The notes under the pieces: model-generated | Databases searched by the model: none | What the model saw: only the letters and a program-made list of their open reading frames with translations | Told to the model about the DNA's origin: nothing | Shown here: in pieces, positions 7,169 through 14,194 of the stretch | Numbering within the stretch: position 1 is the first letter of the stretch | Layout of the letters: each line of letters begins with the position of its first letter | Translations under genes and position numbers: made by a program | Origin: Actinomycetospora lemnae | Lineage (GTDB): Bacteria; Actinomycetota; Actinomycetes; Mycobacteriales; Pseudonocardiaceae | Assembly (NCBI RefSeq): GCF_028737315.1 | Contig: NZ_JAQZAO010000004.1 | Coordinates: 458,569 to 522,568 of the forward strand | Direction: 5' to 3' | DNA: 64,000 nt

Positions 7169-8050
7169 TCAGGCGGCCGCGGGCACGCCCAGGGTGGCGA
7201 GGACCGCCCGGGCCATCGCCGCGGCACCCAGCGCGCTCGGGTGCACCGGGGCCGCGGGCGCCGCCGGCAGGAGGCCCTCGATCCACCGCTCGCCGGGCAG
7301 GGCGCACACGTCGTGGCCCACCGTCGGCGTCGCGGTGTCGACGTACGTCGCCCCGCCGCCGGCCGCCGCGTCGGCGATCTCGGTGTTGAGGTGGCCGAGC
7401 ACGCCGCGCAGGTACGCGACGTCGCCGGGCGTGTACGGCATGACCGGGTAGCAGCCCGGACCCTCGGCGGGCAGCACCGACGGGTAGCCGACGAGCAGGA
7501 CGCGCGCGCCCGGGGCGCGGCGGTGGACCTCGGCGAGGACGTCGTCGAGGCGGTCGCCGACCTCGTCGACCCGCGCCTCGAGCTCGTCGTGGCTCGCCTC
7601 GGTCCAGCGGTCGCGGCAGGGCGTGCCGACCGGGGACGCGCTCACGCAGCTGCGCACGATCTCGCCGAACCCGATGTCGTTGCCGCCGATCCCGACGGTC
7701 ACGAGCTGGGTGCCGGAGCCGAGGGCGTCGTACTGCGGTGGGTTCTCACCGCCGTCCACGGCCTGCGCGGCGGCGAAGTCGCGCGTCTGCGCGCCGCTGC
7801 AGCTGACGTCGGTCAGCCGGGCGCCGGTGCGCTCGGCGACGAGGTGCGGGTAGTTGTTCACCGACCGCTGGCAGCCCGGCGGGGGGCCGGCGGGCGCGCC
7901 GGTCAGCGGCGAGCTGGTGTACGAGTCGCCGAGCGCGACGTAGACCTGCCCGGTGGGCAGCGGTGCCGGGGCCGCGGACGCCGTCGGCGTCAGCAGCAGG
8001 GCGACGAGCCCCACCAGGACGGCCACGGACAGGATCGGCCGACGGCCCAC
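7169..8050 (-). CDS. Secreted SGNH/GDSL-family lipase or esterase
   Basis: A 293-residue secreted hydrolase. It has a signal peptide of about 26 residues (basic MGRRP, hydrophobic core, ASA cleavage site). The mature protein starts block I VALGDSYTS with nucleophile Ser43, block III is GIGGNDIGF, and the C-terminal acid/His block is APVHPSALG. Cys pairs suggest disulfides, as in the Streptomyces extracellular SGNH lipases. I chose GTG 8050 because GAGGGGG sits five bases upstream; ATG 8095 would add 15 residues but lacks a ribosome site. It follows the aminotransferase gene on the same strand by 56 bases. Substrate not determined. Confidence 0.85.
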   Translation of the reverse strand: MGRRPILSVAVLVGLVALLLTPTASAAPAPLPTGQVYVALGDSYTSSPLTGAPAGPPPGCQRSVNNYPHLVAERTGARLTDVSCSGAQTRDFAAAQAVDGGENPPQYDALGSGTQLVTVGIGGNDIGFGEIVRSCVSASPVGTPCRDRWTEASHDELEARVDEVGDRLDDVLAEVHRRAPGARVLLVGYPSVLPAEGPGCYPVMPYTPGDVAYLRGVLGHLNTEIADAAAGGGATYVDTATPTVGHDVCALPGERWIEGLLPAAPAAPVHPSALGAAAMARAVLATLGVPAAA

Positions 8051-8106
8051 CGGTTCCCCCTCGTTCCTCGGGCCCCGGCGGGACCGTCGACCCATGATCG
8101 CTTGTC

Positions 8107-9357
8107 TCAGCGGGCCTCGCCCAGCAGGTCGGCCATGCGGGTGACGCCCGTGCGCAGGTCGTCGTCGCCGAGCGCGTAGGAGAGCCGGAAGTACCCGGGC
8201 GTGCCGAACGCCTCGCCCGGCACCACGGCCACCTCGGCGTGCTCGAGGACGAGCGCGGCGAGGTCGACGCTGGTCTGGGGGCGCTCGCCGCGCAGCTCCT
8301 TGCCGAGCAGGCCCTCCACCGAGCAGTAGACGTAGAACGCCCCGCGCGGCGTGGGGCACTCGACGCCGTCGATGGCCGAGAGCAGCTCGACGATCGTGCG
8401 CCGCCGGCGGTCGAAGGCCGCGCGCATCTCGTCCACGGCGTCCAGCGGGCCGGTCACGGCCGCGAGCGCCGCGCGCTGCGAGACGTTGGCGACGTTCGAG
8501 GTCATGTGCGACTGCATGTTGGCCGCGGCGGCGACGACGTCGGCCGGGCCGATCAGCCAGCCCACCCGCCAGCCGGTCATCGCGTAGGTCTTGGCGACGC
8601 CGTTGACCACGATGCAGCGGTCGGCGATCTCGGGCACGGCGACCGGCATCGAGACGTGCTCGGCGCCGTCGTAGACGAGGTGCTCGTAGATCTCGTCGGC
8701 GATCACCCAGACGCCGTGCTCGGCGGCCCAGCGCCCGACGGCCTCGACCAGCTCGCGCGGGGCGACGGCGCCGGTGGGGTTGGACGGCGAGCACCACAGC
8801 AGCGCCTTGGTGTTCGGCGTGCGCGCGGCCTCGAGCTGCTCGACGGTGGGCAGGAAGCCGGTCGAGGCGTCGGTGTCGATCTGTACCGGCTCGCCGCCGG
8901 CCATCCGCGCGGCCTCCGGGTAGGTCGTCCAGTACGGCGCCGGGAGGAGGACCTCGTCGCCCGGGTCGATGATGGTCGCGAAGGCCTCGTAGACGGCCTG
9001 CTTGCCGCCGTTGGTGACGAGCACCTGGCGGGCCTCGACCTGCCACCCCGAGTCGCGGGCCGTCTTGGCGGCGATCGCGTCGCGCAGCTCGGGCAGGCCG
9101 GCCGCGGGGGAGTAGCGGTGGTTCTTGGGGTCCGAGCAGGCCGCGATCGCCGCCTCGACCACCGGCTGGGGCGTCGGGAAGTCCGGCTCGCCGGCCCCGA
9201 AGCCGATCACGGGGCGGCCGGCCGCCTTGAGGGCCTTCGCCTTCGCGTCGACCGCGAGCGTCGCCGACTCCGCGATCCCGCCGACACGGGCCGAGATGCG
9301 GCGGTCGGTCGCGGAGGGCTGCAGGGAGACCGACGAGGACGACGTGACCGATGCCAT
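8107..9357 (-). CDS. aspC: Pyridoxal-phosphate aminotransferase, aspartate type
   Basis: A 416-residue class I aminotransferase. Seen: [10 protein letters not shown] at 54-63, NPTG at 193-196, a PLP-binding Asp in VIADEIY (D221, Y224), and Schiff-base Lys256 in [16 protein letters not shown]. Such enzymes transfer the amino group between aspartate or related amino acids and 2-oxoglutarate. The start ATG 9357 has almost no leader and is preceded within four bases by the palindrome CCAGAATTCTGG. It is divergent from tRNA-Trp/secE. In M. tuberculosis aspC lies elsewhere, so this gene and the lipase interrupt the usual hadC-trpT region. Confidence 0.9.
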   Translation of the reverse strand: MASVTSSSSVSLQPSATDRRISARVGGIAESATLAVDAKAKALKAAGRPVIGFGAGEPDFPTPQPVVEAAIAACSDPKNHRYSPAAGLPELRDAIAAKTARDSGWQVEARQVLVTNGGKQAVYEAFATIIDPGDEVLLPAPYWTTYPEAARMAGGEPVQIDTDASTGFLPTVEQLEAARTPNTKALLWCSPSNPTGAVAPRELVEAVGRWAAEHGVWVIADEIYEHLVYDGAEHVSMPVAVPEIADRCIVVNGVAKTYAMTGWRVGWLIGPADVVAAAANMQSHMTSNVANVSQRAALAAVTGPLDAVDEMRAAFDRRRRTIVELLSAIDGVECPTPRGAFYVYCSVEGLLGKELRGERPQTSVDLAALVLEHAEVAVVPGEAFGTPGYFRLSYALGDDDLRTGVTRMADLLGEAR

Positions 9358-9360
9358 GTC

Positions 9361-9372
9361 CCAGAATTCTGG
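9361..9372. promoter_or_regulatory. 12-bp perfect palindrome upstream of aspC
   Basis: CCAGAATTCTGG ends three bases before the aspC ATG (minus strand) in an otherwise GC-rich region. It could be part of a -10 region for a leaderless message or an operator; nothing here decides between them. Confidence 0.35.
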
Positions 9373-9572
9373 CAGACCCGCCCGGGGCGTCCGGCCACCG
9401 GGAGGAGGGTCCCGAGGAGCGTTGCCGGTCCGGAGCCGGGCCCGGGGCACGGCTGCTCGGGAGCACGTGCGTACCATGGTTCTCCGGGACGGTTCGTCCG
9501 TCGCTCCCGCGCGCTCGTCGACGGTGCGGAGGCGGCGCGCACCGGACCACGGCGGTCCTCCGGGGCCGCCAC

Positions 9573-9645
<73 letters not shown>

Positions 9646-9709
9646 CACCGACGACGGTGACGCCCGCCGGCCCGGCGGGGTGGTGGACGAGGACGGTGAG
9701 GACGGCGCA

Positions 9710-10090
9710 GTGAGCGAGGACAGCAGCCGGCGTCGGCGCGCGAGCGACGACGACGACGCGCGTCCGGTCACCGCCGCCGGCCGTCGACGGCGCGCCGGGG
9801 CGGCCGGGAACGGCACCGGCGGGGACGCGGACACCGCGGGACGCCCGGGCAAGGGCACGGCCACCCCGACGCGGGACCGCGCCTCGGCCGAGCCGCAGGG
9901 CTCGCTGATCACCCGGCTGCGGCGGTTCCTGCGCGAGGTGGTGGCCGAGCTCCGCAAGGTGCACTGGCCCACCCGCCGGCAGATCGTGGTCTACACGTTC
10001 GTCGTCCTCGTGTTCGTGGCGTTCATGGTGGCCCTGGTGGCCGGCCTCGACTGGGTCTTCGCCAAGGCCGTGTTCGCCCTCTTCGGCTGA
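9710..10090 (+). CDS. secE: Preprotein translocase subunit SecE
   Basis: A 126-residue SecE. The first about 65 residues are Arg/Asp/Gly-rich and probably disordered. The conserved core follows: amphipathic [17 protein letters not shown], then one membrane helix (about residues 87-110) and a short hydrophobic C-terminus. SecE clamps SecY in the plasma-membrane protein channel. I chose GTG 9710 after GTGAGGAC; GTG 9680 or 9683 would add nine or ten residues. It is co-directional with tRNA-Trp and nusG. Confidence 0.92.
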   Translation: MSEDSSRRRRASDDDDARPVTAAGRRRRAGAAGNGTGGDADTAGRPGKGTATPTRDRASAEPQGSLITRLRRFLREVVAELRKVHWPTRRQIVVYTFVVLVFVAFMVALVAGLDWVFAKAVFALFG

Positions 10091-10111
10091 CCGTTCCGCC
10101 GAGCGGCCGGC

Positions 10112-10134
10112 CGGGCACCGTGCCGCGGTGCCCG
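10112..10134 (+). promoter_or_regulatory. Hairpin between secE and nusG
   Basis: CGGGCACCG (10112-10120) / CGGTGCCCG (10126-10134) with loop TGCCG lies just before the nusG ribosome site. It could be a weak terminator, an RNA-processing site, or a translation modulator. Confidence 0.4.
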
Positions 10135-10158
10135 CCGTGCAAAGGAAGTGAGACAGAA

Positions 10159-11184
10159 GTGACCTCCGCAGGATCCGGCGCAGACTCCGAGAACACCACC
10201 CCCGACGGCGGCGAGCCCGAGCTCGTCGGCGAGTCGCGCACGCGCGGCGTCATGGTGCGCGAGGGCAGTGGGTCCTACGGGGACCTCAGCACCGAGGAGA
10301 ACGCCGCCACGCTGGACGACGGCGAGGTCGCCCGTGCCGCGCAGGAGGCGCGCGAGGACGACGCCGAGGGCGCGGACGACACCGAGGACACCGAGGTCGA
10401 CCCCGAGGCCGACCTGCGCGCGGCGCGGACCGCCCTGGGCGCCCCGGCGGACGAGGAGGACTCCGACCTCCCGGAGGAGTCGGCGGGCACGGGCGACATC
10501 GCCGCCCGCGGCGACCTGGACGACGAGATCCAGGTCGACGACGTGGGCGCCGCCGAGCCCGAGGAGGAGGTCGACCCGGCCCAGGCCCTCAAGGACTCGC
10601 TGCGCCTCGCGCCCGGCGACTGGTACGTCGTGCACTCCTACGCGGGCTACGAGAACAAGGTGAAGGCCAACCTCGAGACCCGCGTGCAGACGCTGGACGT
10701 CGAGGAGTTCATCTTCCAGGTCGAGGTGCCCACCGAGGAGGTCACCGAGATCAAGAACGGGCAGCGCAAGCAGGTCCAGCGCAAGGTGCTGCCCGGCTAC
10801 ATCCTCGTGCGGATGGAGCTCAACGACGCCTCGTGGAGCGCGGTGCGCAACACCCCGGGCGTCACCGGCTTCGTCGGCGCCACCTCGCGGCCGTCGCCGC
10901 TGACGCTCGACGAGGTCGTGAAGTTCCTCCTGCCGCGCCAGGAGACGCCGAAGAAGGCGAAGGGCGCGGAGAAGAGCGGTGCCGAGGACTTCGGCGGCAA
11001 GCCCGCGGTCGAGGTCGACTTCGAGGTGGGCGAGTCGGTGACCGTCATGGACGGCCCGTTCGCGACGCTCCCGGCGAGCATCTCCGAGGTCAACGTCGAC
11101 GCCCAGAAGCTCAAGGTGCTCGTCTCGATCTTCGGCCGGGAGACCCCGGTCGAGCTCGGGTTCAACCAGGTCTCCAAGATCTAG
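10159..11184 (+). CDS. nusG: Transcription termination/antitermination factor NusG
   Basis: A 341-residue NusG. About the first 150 residues form an acidic, Asp/Glu-rich extension. The NGN domain then starts at [20 protein letters not shown] (W155) and binds the RNA polymerase clamp; the C-terminal KOW domain (about 285-341) carries VTVMDGPFA and contacts S10 or Rho. Typical bacterial NusG is about 180 residues and actinobacterial ones about 240-300, so the extension is long. The GTG start at 10159 follows GGAAG at 10144-10148. It leads into rplK. Confidence 0.95.
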   Translation: MTSAGSGADSENTTPDGGEPELVGESRTRGVMVREGSGSYGDLSTEENAATLDDGEVARAAQEAREDDAEGADDTEDTEVDPEADLRAARTALGAPADEEDSDLPEESAGTGDIAARGDLDDEIQVDDVGAAEPEEEVDPAQALKDSLRLAPGDWYVVHSYAGYENKVKANLETRVQTLDVEEFIFQVEVPTEEVTEIKNGQRKQVQRKVLPGYILVRMELNDASWSAVRNTPGVTGFVGATSRPSPLTLDEVVKFLLPRQETPKKAKGAEKSGAEDFGGKPAVEVDFEVGESVTVMDGPFATLPASISEVNVDAQKLKVLVSIFGRETPVELGFNQVSKI

Positions 11185-11219
11185 AGCCCGGACACGGACA
11201 GAACAGGAACAGGGAAGTC

Positions 11220-11654
11220 ATGCCCCCGAAGAAGCGACGGCTCTCCGCGGTCGTCAAGCTGCAGATCAGCGCCGGCGCGGCGACGCCGGCCCCGCCGGTC
11301 GGCCCGGCCCTGGGTCAGCACGGCGTCAACATCATGGAGTTCTGCAAGGCCTACAACGCCGCCACCGAGGCGCAGCGTGGTCAGGTCGTGCCGGTGGAGA
11401 TCTCGGTCTACGAGGACCGGTCCTTCACCTTCGAGCTCAAGACCCCGCCGGCGGCCAAGCTGCTGCTCGCCGCGGCCGGCGTGAAGTCCGGCAGCGCGAC
11501 GCCGCACAGCAAGAAGGTCGGCTCGGTGACGCAGGACCAGGTCCGCGAGATCGCGCAGACCAAGATGCAGGACCTCAACGCCAACGACCTCGACCAGGCC
11601 GCGAAGATCATCGCCGGCACCGCCCGGTCGATGGGCCTCACCGTCTCCGAGTGA
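11220..11654 (+). CDS. rplK: 50S ribosomal protein L11
   Basis: A 144-residue uL11. The N-terminal domain has the Pro-rich [20 protein letters not shown] segment that contacts the GTPase-associated centre and is the thiopeptide-binding region. The C-terminal 23S-rRNA-binding domain contains a [13 protein letters not shown] loop. It lies 35 bases after nusG; ATG 11220 follows AGGGAAG. Length and motifs are normal. Confidence 0.97.
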   Translation: MPPKKRRLSAVVKLQISAGAATPAPPVGPALGQHGVNIMEFCKAYNAATEAQRGQVVPVEISVYEDRSFTFELKTPPAAKLLLAAAGVKSGSATPHSKKVGSVTQDQVREIAQTKMQDLNANDLDQAAKIIAGTARSMGLTVSE

Positions 11655-11659
11655 CACCC

Positions 11660-11679
11660 CGCCGGCCACCTGGCCGGCG
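11660..11679 (+). promoter_or_regulatory. Hairpin between rplK and rplA
   Basis: CGCCGGCCA (11660-11668) / TGGCCGGCG (11671-11679) with a very tight loop begins five bases after the rplK stop. An intra-operon processing or partial termination signal is possible. Confidence 0.35.
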
Positions 11680-11733
11680 ACCCGTGGGAGGGCCGCGCAG
11701 CCCTGACCACACCTGATCCACGAAGGACAGATC

Positions 11734-12444
11734 ATGAAGCGCAGCAAGAAGTACCTGCAGGCCGCCGAGAAGGTGGACTACGACAAGCTCTACAGCCCGC
11801 TCGAGGGCGTCGACCTGGCCAAGGAGACGTCGACGACGTCGATGGACGCGACCGTCGAGGTCGCCATGCGCCTGGGTGTCGACCCGCGCAAGGCCGACCA
11901 GATGGTCCGCGGCACCGTCAACCTGCCGCACGGCACCGGCAAGACCGCCCGCGTCATCGTGTTCGCCACCGGCGACACCGCCGCGGCCGCCGAGTCCGCG
12001 GGTGCCGACGTCGTGGGTTCCGACGACCTCATCGAGCGCATCCAGGGCGGTTGGCTCGAGTTCGACGCCGCCGTCGCCGCGCCCGACCAGATGGCCAAGG
12101 TCGGCCGCGTCGCGCGCATCCTCGGCCCGCGCGGGCTCATGCCGAACCCGAAGACCGGCACCGTGACCCCGGACGTCGCCCGCGCCGTCAGCGACATCAA
12201 GGGCGGCAAGGTGAACTTCCGCGTCGACAAGCAGGCGAACCTGCACCTGATCATCGGCAAGGCCAGCTTCGACACCGAGAAGCTCGTCGAGAACTACGGC
12301 GCCGCGCTCGACGAGATCCTGCGCGCCAAGCCGGCCGCCGCGAAGGGCCGCTACATCAAGAAGATCACCGTCACCACGACGATGGGTCCCGGCATCCCGG
12401 TCGACCCGAACCGCACGCGCAACCTGCTCGCCGCCGAGGCGTAG
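11734..12444 (+). CDS. rplA: 50S ribosomal protein L1
   Basis: A 236-residue uL1. It shows the hallmark [20 protein letters not shown] region and the C-terminal TTTMGPGI segment. L1 forms the mobile stalk at the E site and commonly represses its own rplKA message. The ATG at 11734 follows GAAGGA. A GC-rich hairpin six bases after the stop probably ends the nusG-rplKA transcript. Confidence 0.97.
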   Translation: MKRSKKYLQAAEKVDYDKLYSPLEGVDLAKETSTTSMDATVEVAMRLGVDPRKADQMVRGTVNLPHGTGKTARVIVFATGDTAAAAESAGADVVGSDDLIERIQGGWLEFDAAVAAPDQMAKVGRVARILGPRGLMPNPKTGTVTPDVARAVSDIKGGKVNFRVDKQANLHLIIGKASFDTEKLVENYGAALDEILRAKPAAAKGRYIKKITVTTTMGPGIPVDPNRTRNLLAAEA

Positions 12445-12450
12445 CCACCA

Positions 12451-12485
12451 GGTCCCGGTGCCCTGCTGCGGGGGGCGCCGGGACC
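12451..12485 (+). terminator. Hairpin terminator after rplA
   Basis: A 13-bp stem, GGTCCCGGTGCCC (12451-12463) / GGGCGCCGGGACC (12473-12485) with one G-T pair and a nine-base loop, starts six bases after the rplA stop. It has no T-run, as is usual in high-GC actinobacteria. Confidence 0.6.
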
Positions 12486-12491
12486 GGCGCG

Positions 12492-12497
12492 TAGACT
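12492..12497 (+). promoter_or_regulatory. Probable -10 box of the rplJL promoter
   Basis: TAGACT follows the rplA terminator directly. Transcription from here would give an rplJ leader of about 225 bases. No -35 consensus is visible. Confidence 0.4.
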
Positions 12498-12645
12498 GGA
12501 CCACAGATCGAACCCCGATCCACCGAAGACCGCTGGTCTCCGCGCCGGGCACGCCCGGGGCGGACGAAGAGCCCCTCGACGGGGCGGCCCGCGCAGGAGG
12601 ACGAGGCTCGCGACGCCCGCCGGGCCACCAGCCCGCGCCGTCCGA

Positions 12646-12671
12646 CGCCCCGTGCGCCTGCGCACGGGGCG
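12646..12671 (+). promoter_or_regulatory. Attenuator-like hairpin in the rplJ leader
   Basis: Perfect inverted repeat CGCCCCGTGCGC (12646-12657) / GCGCACGGGGCG (12660-12671), followed by TTTCGTCGTT, has the form of an intrinsic terminator 57 bases before rplJ. Known: the L10(L12) complex controls its own leader in many bacteria. That this hairpin is the switch is inferred. The rest of the 12498-12728 leader shows no gene. Confidence 0.5.
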
Positions 12672-12728
12672 TTTCGTCGTTCCGGGCCCGACCAGGCGGT
12701 CGCCCGAGGACACAGAGAGGAGGCGCGG

Positions 12729-13334
12729 ATGCCGGACGAGACGCGAGCTCCGGCCGCCGACAAGGTCGCCGCGGTCGCCGAGATCGCCGCGGAGTTCCGC
12801 GACGCCTCGGCCATGGTCGTCACCGAGTACCGCGGCCTGTCGATGAAGCAGCTCTCGCAGCTGCGCCGGTCGCTGGGCTCGGACGTCACCTACGCCGTCG
12901 CCAAGAACACCCTGGTCAAGCGGGCTGCCGCGGACGCCGGGGTCGAGGGGCTCGACGACCTGCTCGTCGGCCCGACGGCCATCGCCTTCATCGCCGGGGA
13001 GCCCGTGGACGCCGCCAAGGCGCTCCGCGACTTCCAGCGCGACAACAAGGCCCTGGTCGTCAAGGGCGGCTACATGGAGGGCCGGGCGCTCTCGGCCACC
13101 GAGGTCGAGCAGCTCGCCGACCTCGAGTCGCGCGAGGTGCTGCTCGGCAAGCTGGCCGGCGCGATGAAGGGCAACCTCACGAAGGCCGCCCAGCTGTTCA
13201 ACGCCCCGGCCTCGCAGATCGCCCGCCTCGCGCAGGCCCTGCAGGACAAGCGTGCCGCCGAGGGCGAGGCGACCACCGAGGACGCCGTGGCCGCGGTCGA
13301 GGCCGCGGACGCCGAGGCCAGTGCCGACGCCTGA
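12729..13334 (+). CDS. rplJ: 50S ribosomal protein L10
   Basis: A 201-residue uL10 with the N-terminal rRNA-binding domain ([23 protein letters not shown]) and a C-terminal helix that carries L7/L12 dimers, followed by an Ala/Glu-rich tail (about 175-201). L10 is the base of the ribosomal stalk that recruits translation GTPases. The ATG at 12729 follows AGAGAGGAGG. It is 47 bases upstream of rplL; the leader holds an attenuator-like hairpin. Confidence 0.97.
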   Translation: MPDETRAPAADKVAAVAEIAAEFRDASAMVVTEYRGLSMKQLSQLRRSLGSDVTYAVAKNTLVKRAAADAGVEGLDDLLVGPTAIAFIAGEPVDAAKALRDFQRDNKALVVKGGYMEGRALSATEVEQLADLESREVLLGKLAGAMKGNLTKAAQLFNAPASQIARLAQALQDKRAAEGEATTEDAVAAVEAADAEASADA

Positions 13335-13381
13335 GTCGGCCCCACCCCCACACACCACCGCTGATCGATAGGAGCGCCACC

Positions 13382-13774
13382 ATGGCGAAGCTGTCCACCG
13401 ACGAGCTGCTCGACGCCTTCAAGGACATGACCCTCATCGAGCTCTCCGAGTTCGTGAAGAAGTTCGAGGAGACCTTCGAGGTCACCGCGGCTGCGCCGGT
13501 CGCGGCCGCCGCCCCGGCCGCCGGCGGTGCCGCCGCCGGTGCCCCCGCCGAGGAGGAGAAGGACGAGTTCAACGTCGTCCTCGAGGCCGCCGGCGACAAG
13601 AAGATCCAGGTCATCAAGGTCGTCCGCGAGGTCGTCTCGGGCCTGGGCCTCAAGGAGGCCAAGGAGCTCGTCGAGAGCGCCCCGAAGCCGATCCTCGAGG
13701 GCGTCAACAAGGAGGCCGCCGACGCGGCCAAGGCCAAGCTCGAGGAGGCCGGCGCGAAGATCAGCCTGACCTGA
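13382..13774 (+). CDS. rplL: 50S ribosomal protein L7/L12
   Basis: A 130-residue bL12: N-terminal dimerisation domain ([13 protein letters not shown]), Ala/Pro/Gly hinge (about 38-58), and C-terminal factor-binding domain with [12 protein letters not shown] and [12 protein letters not shown]. It stimulates GTP hydrolysis on EF-Tu and EF-G. ATG 13382 follows ATAGGAG. A strong hairpin terminator lies 31 bases after the stop. Confidence 0.98.
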   Translation: MAKLSTDELLDAFKDMTLIELSEFVKKFEETFEVTAAAPVAAAAPAAGGAAAGAPAEEEKDEFNVVLEAAGDKKIQVIKVVREVVSGLGLKEAKELVESAPKPILEGVNKEAADAAKAKLEEAGAKISLT

Positions 13775-13805
13775 TCGACACGCGCGAGCGCAGCAGGCCG
13801 CACGC

Positions 13806-13838
13806 ACGGGGCGGGGACCTACCGGGTCCCCGCCCCGT
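13806..13838 (+). terminator. Terminator after rplL
   Basis: A 14-bp perfect stem, ACGGGGCGGGGACC (13806-13819) / GGTCCCCGCCCCGT (13825-13838), loop TACCG, followed by CGTCGTCT. It separates the ribosomal operon from the mce operon. Confidence 0.78.
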
Positions 13839-14194
13839 CGTCGTCTCCGGGGAGGGCCGCGGGAGTTCCCCGATCCCGAGTGGTCCCGGTCACGTCCGGT
13901 GTCGCGCGTCCGGGCGTCGCCCGACCCGGCGGCGAGGCGTCGTCGGACGGGTCGGGCGGTCCTCCACGCTCCACCGATCGCGTGGCAGCAGCCGTTCGTC
14001 GCCACCCGGTCGGCGCAGCACACGGCCGTGTCCGGCGGAGAGGGACCCGGCGGCTGCGTTGCTTTCCGGGTCAGTAACCTCCCCTCTCATCCGTCGTTGT
14101 AGACGTGACGCCCCTCTCGCGGGGTGCCGGCTCGATGGCGTCGGTAACAGGGCGTTTCACGCGTCGACACCACGGTGAAAGCAGGAGGAACTGC
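13839..14194 (+). promoter_or_regulatory. Upstream region of the mce operon
   Basis: About 350 bases without a supportable gene. It must contain the mce promoter. Candidate -10-like strings (TAACCT near 14076 and TAGACG near 14100) lack a clear -35. I saw no KstR-type operator. A good ribosome site, AGGAGG, precedes the ATPase start at 14195. Confidence 0.35.

Noticed and set aside
7169..9550. One long minus-strand frame that seems to fuse the lipase with an upstream protein
   Set aside because: The upstream half is an out-of-frame reading of the aminotransferase gene; the lipase has its own start and signal peptide.
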